In this document: piece after piece, positions 14,969-21,093 of the stretch
Numbering within the stretch: the stretch's first letter is position 1
Layout: each line of letters begins with the position of its first letter
NCBI GenBank assembly: GCA_947296835.1
Contig: CAMYQS010000002.1
Coordinates: 1-21,093 of the forward strand
Reading direction: 5' to 3'
Source: an uncultured Atopostipes sp.
GTDB taxonomy: Bacteria > Bacillota > Bacilli > Lactobacillales > Carnobacteriaceae_A
DNA length: 21,093 bases
Notes under the pieces: model-generated
What the model saw: the letters and a program-made list of their open reading frames with translations, nothing else
What the model was told of the DNA's origin: nothing
Database searches by the model: none
Position numbers and translations under genes: made by a program

Positions 14969-16224
14969 TATTCGTGTAAATCTAAATTGTCACCGGTTTT
15001 TAAAGAGTGTATTGCATCATGTTCCTCCGCCAAATATTCTACGACTTGATCATTGGCTTCTTTCGCATTATGCGTGAGGACCACTTGCTTTGCTCGTAAT
15101 TTTTCTAACATCGCACGGGTTTCGTGGAGAGTAGGATGCACGTTTACTTTGAGTTTTTGAGCATTGTATAATGGGCTGGAAGTATTTAAAACTTCATACC
15201 CAAAGGTGTTCTGAGCTACATGACCTGTAAATAGAAGATGGAAATACCCTTCTTTTTTTAGCGCTTCAAAATAAAACTTGGCTCGTTCTGAATCCAGCAT
15301 ACCGTCCGGCGTTACAATGACTTTAGGCAAGGACTGACTCAGTGCTTCTTTCCGGCTTTTCGTATCGTCAACGATTAAAGCTTTCTCTAAAGTGGGATTG
15401 AAATCAATCGGCTCTACCCAATTCTTCTCAGATTTCATTTTTTCTAAGGGGAAGAGAATATCTTTTTCTAAAATTAACTGGTAATTACTGAGTATATTTC
15501 CTAATAGGAAGACCACTTCTTGTGAGCGCCCATATTTCGGAAGTGGAAGCAGGATGTTTTCTCTTTTTTCCATCGCCTGTTGCATATAAGTTGTAAACCT
15601 ACGGATTCTCTGTCCCTGGGTCATTCGGTCTATTCCATAGGCAGAGTCTAAAATGGCTAATTCTCGGTTTTTATTTTGAGGAGACTTGAATGAATAAAGG
15701 GAAGAGTCTGTGTGGTAATCGCCAGAAAAGAATATTCTAGTCCCTTCAAAGACAAGATCGTACCAAACCGACCCTAGAATGTGGCCACTACTCCCCCATT
15801 TTACAAGTAAGTCATTTTCACTAAAGATTTGCTCACCAGAAGCTTCAGAAAAAGTGAGCCATTGAATCGACTCCACATCTTTTTTAGTAAATGGCAAAGG
15901 TCTATTTTTTTGTTGATTCATCGCTACCCAAGAGGCGATATAACTGGGGACTTGCTGTTTGGTCTGTTCGGAACATAGCACTTTTCCTCGGTAGCCTAAA
16001 GCATATAAATAAGGCAAAGCACATGAATGGTCTTGATGCGAGTGAGAAAGCAAGACGAGATCAATGGAAGACGCTATCTCTTCTGTTAATAAGGGATACT
16101 GTTCCTTAATGGTTTCCTCCGACTTATCCACTCCGCAATCGAGTAAAATTGTCTGTTTTTCTCCGACCAAAAGAATGCAAGTCCTCGCATATTCACCTAC
16201 GCCGCCTAAGAATTTAACTTGCAT
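14968..16224 (-). CDS. Metallo-beta-lactamase fold hydrolase, beta-CASP/exonuclease-like
   Basis: 418 residues from ATG 16224. The MBL core carries HSHQDH (His61, His63, Asp65, His66), H in SSGHILGS (about 150) and D in FFSGDYHTD (about 176), the two-metal site. A long insertion typical of beta-CASP-like proteins follows (LAILDSAYGIDR, LPLPKYGRSQEVVFLL, VIVTPDGML, LFTGHVAQNT). The core closes with VVLTHNAKEAND, whose last His is the beta-CASP motif C. Family members are RNA/DNA exo- or endonucleases (CPSF-73, RNase J); smaller relatives cleave phosphodiesters. The gene is last in a transport operon, which is odd for a nuclease. The start overlaps the end of the upstream gene by 19 nt; a TTG at 16248 is an alternative. 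Confidence 0.88.
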   Translation of the reverse strand: MQVKFLGGVGEYARTCILLVGEKQTILLDCGVDKSEETIKEQYPLLTEEIASSIDLVLLSHSHQDHSCALPYLYALGYRGKVLCSEQTKQQVPSYIASWVAMNQQKNRPLPFTKKDVESIQWLTFSEASGEQIFSENDLLVKWGSSGHILGSVWYDLVFEGTRIFFSGDYHTDSSLYSFKSPQNKNRELAILDSAYGIDRMTQGQRIRRFTTYMQQAMEKRENILLPLPKYGRSQEVVFLLGNILSNYQLILEKDILFPLEKMKSEKNWVEPIDFNPTLEKALIVDDTKSRKEALSQSLPKVIVTPDGMLDSERAKFYFEALKKEGYFHLLFTGHVAQNTFGYEVLNTSSPLYNAQKLKVNVHPTLHETRAMLEKLRAKQVVLTHNAKEANDQVVEYLAEEHDAIHSLKTGDNLDLHE

Positions 16225-17018
16225 TTTTCTAGACAACTTTCTAGCCAACGATAGTTGCTTTCCACCATCTCAAGTTCTTTTCCATGGACGTAACTTTCAA
16301 TGATTAAAGCTCCTTCATATTTTTTACCCACTTCTGGTAAAACGTCTTCGAAAGAAATGATTCCTTCATGGTCTGTTTCAAAAGGCAAATGCATCTTTTG
16401 AGGTGAAGCTTGACTAATATGGACATTAAAAATAGGCACTTCTATTGCTTGAACAAATTCTTTTACATCCCCTACGCTATGGTAGTGTGCTAAGTCCAAG
16501 GTTAATCCTAAATTTGGGCTGTCAACACTGCGGATGAGTTGATGCACATCTTCTAAATGCAGCACAAATTCTTTCGGTCGCTTTTCCATGTTTTCTACGC
16601 CGACTTGTACGTTATGCTTTTCTGCATGTTTAGCAATCGTTTGAAACGTTTCTATTTGGATGTCCCAAAAATCTTCGGTTTGATCTTTTGACGAAGACAT
16701 TCTACCTGGATGAAGAGTCAGCGTTTTAGCTTCCATTTCACTTGTGCGTTCAATCGTTTCTAGTGTTTGACGTAAAGACTCTTCTTGAATCCCTTGATTT
16801 GTAGAAGTTAAATTCACGTCCCGCACATCCGCATGCACTTGATAGTCTAAACCTAATTCATTCATGACGCTTTTTACTTCTTGGGGAGTCATTCCACTCG
16901 TCACATAATGCCCCATCCAAATTTCTATGGTGTCATACCCCAGTTCTTTCAGAAGAGTGGCTGCTTCAATTAAATGGTGTTTTCTTAAAATTTCTGATGA
17001 TGATCCAATTTTTAACAT
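16206..17018 (-). CDS. TIM-barrel sugar isomerase / AP-endonuclease-2-like enzyme
   Basis: 270 residues of the xylose-isomerase-like TIM-barrel superfamily. MLKIGSSSEI opens strand 1, followed by YDTIEIWMGH, YQVHADVRDVNL, TLTLHPGRM, VGVENMEKRP (metal Glu), GLTLDLAHYH (Asp and His), IFNVHISQ (His) and ALIIESYVHG (Glu). This is the set of metal ligands used by sugar-phosphate isomerases/epimerases and by endonuclease IV relatives. The short loops and the operon with an importer point to a metabolite rather than DNA. The substrate is unknown. It lies 11 nt behind the ATPase gene and overlaps the MBL gene, so translation is coupled to both. Confidence 0.88.
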   Translation of the reverse strand: MLKIGSSSEILRKHHLIEAATLLKELGYDTIEIWMGHYVTSGMTPQEVKSVMNELGLDYQVHADVRDVNLTSTNQGIQEESLRQTLETIERTSEMEAKTLTLHPGRMSSSKDQTEDFWDIQIETFQTIAKHAEKHNVQVGVENMEKRPKEFVLHLEDVHQLIRSVDSPNLGLTLDLAHYHSVGDVKEFVQAIEVPIFNVHISQASPQKMHLPFETDHEGIISFEDVLPEVGKKYEGALIIESYVHGKELEMVESNYRWLESCLEKCKLNS

Positions 17019-17029
17019 AGTCTACTCCT

Positions 17030-18085
17030 TTAAGAGAAAATAATCGGTTCAGGTAATTGAAGAGATACTTCAGCATTCTCTGAAAGATTTAATGGTTGCG
17101 AGGTCTCCACTTTCAGCTGAACTCCTTCCACTTGAACCACGTACTCTATAATATTGCCTAAATACGTATGCCCGATTAGTTTTCCTACCTTTTGATTTTG
17201 ATTAGTTTCTGCTCGTTTTTCAATGGTAATTTGCTCTGGTCGATAACATACTGTCACGTTGTCGCCTGTCAAGGCTGCATTGGGTTGATTAACAGGAATA
17301 GAGAGCGTTGTGTGATCTATGGTGACCTCTCCAGAACGCTGTAAGGTTCCTTTTAGAAGGTTGGCTTTCCCAATAAAATCAGCCACAAATTCGTTCGCAG
17401 GTGTTGCATAGATTTCAGTCGGTGTCCCCACTTGCTGAATTTCGCCAAAATTCATGACGACAATTCGATCCGACATAGATAAGGCTTCAATCTGATCATG
17501 TGTTACAAAAATAATCGTCACACCCGTGCGTTTTTGAAGGCTTTTGATTTCGTTTCGCATCTTATCTCTTAATTTTGCATCTAAGTTGGACAACGGTTCA
17601 TCTAATAACAATACATCTGGCTCCATAATTAATGCCCGAGCTAATGCGACTCGCTGTTGTTGTCCACCTGAAAGCTGATCTGGATACTTTTGGATATGGT
17701 CCTGTAGATTAACTAATTTTACGACTTCTTCCACTTTGCTTTTTATTTCTTTTTTTGACTTTTTCTTTATTTTTAACGGATAAGCAATATTTTGGTAAAC
17801 GGTCATATGCGGCCAAACCGCATAGGATTGAAAAACCATGCCTAAATTTCTCTCTTCTGTTGAAATATTGATACCCTGACCTACAACCATTTTTTCATCG
17901 ATTTCAATTTCCCCTTCTGTTGGGTCCACAAAACCTGCGATCATACGTAAAGTGGTTGTTTTTCCACAGCCGGATGGTCCAAGAAACGATACGAGCTCTC
18001 CTTTTTCTATGGAAAGTGTGAAGTCTTTTACGGCATGTACAAGATCAAATTTTTTCGATAATCCTCTGATATTTACAAAGCTCAT
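17030..18085 (-). CDS. ABC transporter ATP-binding protein (iron/polyamine/organophosphate importer type)
   Basis: 351 residues. Walker A is GPSGCGKT (36-43), the Q-loop Q86 in FQSYAVWPHM, the signature LSGGQQQR (138-145), Walker B LLLDEP (159-164), and the H-loop VTHDQ. A TOBE-type regulatory domain fills the C-terminal 110 residues. YAVWPHM after the Q-loop is common in the FbpC/PotA-like group. It energises the fused permease encoded 2 nt upstream and couples transport to ATP hydrolysis. Confidence 0.94.
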   Translation of the reverse strand: MSFVNIRGLSKKFDLVHAVKDFTLSIEKGELVSFLGPSGCGKTTTLRMIAGFVDPTEGEIEIDEKMVVGQGINISTEERNLGMVFQSYAVWPHMTVYQNIAYPLKIKKKSKKEIKSKVEEVVKLVNLQDHIQKYPDQLSGGQQQRVALARALIMEPDVLLLDEPLSNLDAKLRDKMRNEIKSLQKRTGVTIIFVTHDQIEALSMSDRIVVMNFGEIQQVGTPTEIYATPANEFVADFIGKANLLKGTLQRSGEVTIDHTTLSIPVNQPNAALTGDNVTVCYRPEQITIEKRAETNQNQKVGKLIGHTYLGNIIEYVVQVEGVQLKVETSQPLNLSENAEVSLQLPEPIIFS

Positions 18086-18087
18086 TT

Positions 18088-19770
18088 TTAGTTCCTTTCT
18101 AATCTTCTAGTGAGATACTTTAACAATTGATTCCCGATGACGATCAGTGAAATCAACACCATACTTAAAGCAGAGGCGGCAGTCATATTTCCTTGTTCTT
18201 GCAAGTTAAATACCGCAACGGATATTGTTTCATTTCCAGAAGACCACAATAAAATAGAGATGGTCAATTCACTAAGTGCAGGAATAAAAATTAAAAACCA
18301 ACCATTGATGATCCCTGGTTTGGATAACGGCAGAACCACATCCCGCATATTTTGAAACCAATTGGCTCCAGAAACACGGGTGGCTTCTTCCAAAGAACGA
18401 TCCATTTGAACCAAGGTAGAAGATACCGATTGAACGGCTAAGGTCAGATAGTACATCACATACGCTACCAATATAATCCAAAGGGTATTATAAATAGAGG
18501 TATTTATAAGCGGCAATGGTTTAATCCAAGCCAATATAATGGCTAGAGCCACTACTGTTCCTGGTAAAGCATAGGGCAAGGAAACAATATAAGAGACGAC
18601 TTGTCTCCCTTTAAAGTCTGTTTTAGTAATAAAATAAGAGACAATTGTTCCAAGAATGACGGCAATTGTGGCTGCACTGGTTGCTAGAATCAGACTGTTC
18701 ACTAATGAACGTTTTGCCATTGGCATTTGGAATAAAATGTGGAAATAATTATCCAATGACAGATTGTCTAATGTTGGCGTTAGCCCATAAGCTTTCGTTA
18801 AAGAAGTAACGAAGATACCTAAGATTGGCGCAATCGATATGAAAAACAATAAAAGACAAACGATTCCTGTCAGTAAAGGCCGATACTTTCCAAGGGAAAT
18901 GGTCATCTTCTGTGTAGATTTCCCTGAGATCACTTTATAACTTTTTTTATTCGTCAAATAATACTGTAACCACAGACCAAATACAGCAATTACTACTAGA
19001 ATCATTGATAGGGATGACGCTTGCGCGAAACTGTCTTGAATCGTATAGTCATTTAATAAGTCGTAAATTTTAGTGGTGAGTACGAAATAAGACTCATGGA
19101 ATCCTAGGATTGAAGGAACCCCGAAGTTCGAGATATTCGCTACAAAGACCAAAACAGCACTTGAGAAAAGACTTGGCCGAATTAAAGGAAAGGTGACATC
19201 TCGCATGACTTGTAATGGAGTGGCTCCTGAAATCTGCGCAGCTTCTTCATAAGAGGTATCCATATTTAGAAACGCTGTACTTGTCATCATAAACACTAAC
19301 GAAAAGCTACTGACTGTCATCACAAAGATGATACCTGCTGGACCGTCAATAGAAAATAGAGGTTCCATTGTATTTGTAAAGTACATGATTATTTTATTCA
19401 AGTACCCTACTGGACCAAGTAATTGTCTCCAGGATAAAGCGGATATAAAAGACGGAATCAAAAATGGGATAATCACTCCAAAATTTATCCAGCGTTTTCC
19501 TTTAATGTCTGTTCGAGTGACCAACCAAGCTAAGCTACTGCCAATGATTAACGCAAAAAGCGTGGATAACGTGGATACAAATAAACTGTTCCACAAAATG
19601 TCATAAGTTGTTGGATTTTGGAAAACATTGACATAGTTCTGTAGGGAAAATTGGTCTTCAGATAGAAAACTTTGTTGGACGATAATAATCATTGGGTAAA
19701 TAATTAATACAGCAATGAGGATTAAGGCCACTAAATATACCCAATTTTCTCGCTTACTTAATCTTTTCAT
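18088..19770 (-). CDS. ABC transporter permease, two fused membrane domains (FbpB/AfuB type)
   Basis: 560 residues, about twelve membrane helices in two homologous halves. Each half has the cytoplasmic EAA loop that docks the ATPase: YEEAAQISGATPLQVMRD (about residue 175) and LEEATRVSGANWFQNMRD (about 460). The duplicated architecture is typical of iron(III), 2-aminoethylphosphonate, phosphoglycerate and similar importers, so a single polypeptide forms the whole channel. It is placed between the lipoprotein (11 nt) and the ATPase (2 nt) genes of the same unit. Confidence 0.93.
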   Translation of the reverse strand: MKRLSKRENWVYLVALILIAVLIIYPMIIIVQQSFLSEDQFSLQNYVNVFQNPTTYDILWNSLFVSTLSTLFALIIGSSLAWLVTRTDIKGKRWINFGVIIPFLIPSFISALSWRQLLGPVGYLNKIIMYFTNTMEPLFSIDGPAGIIFVMTVSSFSLVFMMTSTAFLNMDTSYEEAAQISGATPLQVMRDVTFPLIRPSLFSSAVLVFVANISNFGVPSILGFHESYFVLTTKIYDLLNDYTIQDSFAQASSLSMILVVIAVFGLWLQYYLTNKKSYKVISGKSTQKMTISLGKYRPLLTGIVCLLLFFISIAPILGIFVTSLTKAYGLTPTLDNLSLDNYFHILFQMPMAKRSLVNSLILATSAATIAVILGTIVSYFITKTDFKGRQVVSYIVSLPYALPGTVVALAIILAWIKPLPLINTSIYNTLWIILVAYVMYYLTLAVQSVSSTLVQMDRSLEEATRVSGANWFQNMRDVVLPLSKPGIINGWFLIFIPALSELTISILLWSSGNETISVAVFNLQEQGNMTAASALSMVLISLIVIGNQLLKYLTRRLERN

Positions 19771-19781
19771 ATGGACTCCTT

Positions 19782-20783
19782 TTAGTTTGTAAATATTTCT
19801 TCGAAAATCGCTGTGATTTCATCGTTATTTTCGCTTAAATAGTCTAAATCCGTTTCTAATATCTTCACGTCATTGATCGATGGCACATTTTCAGAACCTT
19901 CAATGTCTTCACGAACTGAAACCACATTTTGAGCACTCATAATTTCTTGACCTTCTTTTGAAAGAGTGAAGTCAATAAACGATTTAGCTGTTTCAGGCGC
20001 TTCACTATCTTTGACTAAGGCAATTGGAGAGGCTACCATCACTAGACCTTCTTCTGGAATGACATAATCAATCGGTGAACCTTGAAGTCTCATGCTTGTC
20101 ACCATGTAGTCTAGAACTGGAGCAACAGAAAGCTCACCAGTAGCCACACGCTCCGCTACGTCACTATTGTTTGAAAATTGCTTGCCCCCATTGTTTCTCA
20201 CTTCTTCGAAAAATTCCCAGCCAAATTCATCTTTTGAAGCTAAAGTCCCTACATAACTAAAAGAAGTCCCCGAACCTACACTTGGAATACCGACTTTTCC
20301 TTCGTATGCTGGATTCGTTAAATCCTTCCAACTACTTGGCGTTTCTACATTGGTGTTGTAGGCCAATACCATATTGATGATTCGCGAGCCATAGTAGTAA
20401 CCTTCTGGATCGATTAAGTTACTGTTGATTTGGTCTTTTTCAGTTGACTCATAAGCTTCAAGCATATCTAAGTCTTTTAATGTTTCAGCCGACTGAAAAT
20501 CTGCTACCCATACTACATCCGCTTCTACACTATCTGCTTCATGTTCTGTTCTTAATTTCGATAGAAGATCTCCAGAAGCTGCTCTAAATACTTCGACTGT
20601 TTTATCTGGATTCGCCTCCTTGTAAGCCGCACTAAATTCATCGATTAAATCTTGAGGGACCGAGGTATAAACGGTAATCGTGTCATCTGCCGCTGTTGAG
20701 TCCGCTTCCCCTGAACAAGCGACTAAAATCGTAGTCATTACTAAAAGTAACCCCATAAAAATTTTATTTAAGTTCTGTTTCAT
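19782..20783 (-). CDS. Substrate-binding lipoprotein of the ABC importer
   Basis: 333 residues. A lipoprotein signal peptide (hydrophobic 9-22) ends in the lipobox LVAC with Cys23, so the protein is anchored outside the membrane. The mature part begins DTITVYTSVPQDLIDEF, the start of iron(III)/organophosphate-type binding proteins (SBP_bac_6/FbpA group), with RAASGDLLSKLRTE, GIPSVGSGTS and AKSFIDFTLSKEGQEI. The adjacent tyrosine pair that binds iron in FbpA-type proteins is not seen. The comparable stretch reads VLDYMV, so an anion or organophosphate ligand is more likely than iron (inference). Start ATG 20783 (AAAGGAG) lies inside the 3' end of the regulator gene. Confidence 0.9.
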   Translation of the reverse strand: MKQNLNKIFMGLLLVMTTILVACSGEADSTAADDTITVYTSVPQDLIDEFSAAYKEANPDKTVEVFRAASGDLLSKLRTEHEADSVEADVVWVADFQSAETLKDLDMLEAYESTEKDQINSNLIDPEGYYYGSRIINMVLAYNTNVETPSSWKDLTNPAYEGKVGIPSVGSGTSFSYVGTLASKDEFGWEFFEEVRNNGGKQFSNNSDVAERVATGELSVAPVLDYMVTSMRLQGSPIDYVIPEEGLVMVASPIALVKDSEAPETAKSFIDFTLSKEGQEIMSAQNVVSVREDIEGSENVPSINDVKILETDLDYLSENNDEITAIFEEIFTN

Positions 20784-21093
20784 TTGTATTCTCCTTTAAA
20801 TTTGATTGATATAAATGTGATAATTTTTCTAAATCTTCCATATTTTGCAAGGCTTGGTTTTGTTTGCAAGCATTTAATTCAAGCATTAATGCATTGCAGA
20901 CAGACATCGGCACCGCTAATGAATTCAGCTGATCCTGAGGCCCTCGTTTCAGATGAATTGTCACTTTTGCATTTAATGCAATGGGTGACATCTGATTTTC
21001 TGTAATGGTTAAAATTGGGAGGTTCTTTTCCTTTACAAATTCAGTTGCTGCAATAATTTCATCGTAACTTCGCTGGAAGCTGATGGCGATGAG
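20764..21093 (-). CDS. RpiR-family regulator, SIS domain (C-terminal part, cut by right edge)
   Basis: 110 codons run in from the right edge to the stop at 20764. LIAISFQRSYDEIIAATEFV and LPILTITENQMSPIALNAKV are the SIS-domain strands that bind phosphosugars in RpiR/MurR/HexR-type regulators; the N-terminal HTH lies outside the window. The last 20 nt overlap the start of the lipoprotein gene, so it is the upstream member of the operon and probably its regulator. RpiR proteins usually respond to a sugar phosphate, which hints at the class of compound imported. Confidence 0.85.
   Translation of the reverse strand, partial: LIAISFQRSYDEIIAATEFVKEKNLPILTITENQMSPIALNAKVTIHLKRGPQDQLNSLAVPMSVCNALMLELNACKQNQALQNMEDLEKLSHLYQSNLKENTNETELK

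Noticed and set aside
17030..20783. Iron(III) importer
   Set aside because: The fold class fits, but the iron-binding tyrosine pair is not visible and the operon holds metabolic enzymes and an RpiR regulator.

Overview
The window is low-GC DNA whose Shine-Dalgarno sites, TATAAT-type promoters and gene families point to a member of the Bacillota. It is most likely a lactic-acid-bacterium relative (Lactobacillales, perhaps Carnobacteriaceae-like), but the sequence does not settle the genus. No RNA gene, CRISPR array or transposase is visible.

Layout. (1) Positions 1-3436, minus strand: a cyclic-di-GMP block. It holds a PAS-domain protein cut by the left edge, a six-helix membrane diguanylate cyclase with an intact GGEEF and I-site, and a PAS-GGDEF-EAL protein whose GGDEF is degenerate but whose EAL looks active. 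(2) 3605-4228, minus: a UPF0316 (DUF5698/DUF2179) membrane protein. (3) 4412-7608: an HxlR-family regulator with an N-terminal cysteine, divergent from two tandem luciferase-like monooxygenases and an NADPH-dependent FMN reductase. The two divergent promoters share one -35 region that lies on a palindrome, and near-identical terminators close both sides of this module. (4) 7728-9818, minus: a DbpA/YxiN-type DEAD-box helicase followed by a SAM methyltransferase. The helicase has no ATG, GTG or TTG at its proper start and seems to begin at ATT. Just upstream lies a decayed gene of about 104 codons. (5) 10271-12183, plus: a polyprenyl diphosphate synthase broken at an A10 tract, then a MenA/UbiA-type prenyltransferase. 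This pair resembles the DmkB/DmkA demethylmenaquinone pair of flavin-based extracellular electron transfer. (6) 12184-13850: a repeat-rich stretch with the 3' remnant of a lost gene, an 18-bp inverted repeat element, a NERD-domain protein and 40-bp-period tandem repeats. (7) 13850-14832, minus: a frameshifted LacI-family regulator. (8) 14968-21093, minus: a tight operon with an RpiR regulator (cut by the right edge), an iron/organophosphate-type ABC importer (lipoprotein, fused double permease, ATPase), a TIM-barrel isomerase/AP-endonuclease-like enzyme and a beta-CASP-like metallo-beta-lactamase hydrolase.

The block most likely to hold an undescribed system is (8). An RpiR (sugar-phosphate sensing) regulator, a high-affinity importer and two presumably metal-dependent hydrolase/isomerase enzymes are packed with gaps of 2-11 nt or overlaps. 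This suggests uptake and intracellular processing of a phosphorylated compound; the substrate is not shown by the sequence. The middle of the window (9.8-14.4 kb) carries several single-base disruptions and gene remnants, so it looks like a decaying or actively rearranging region.
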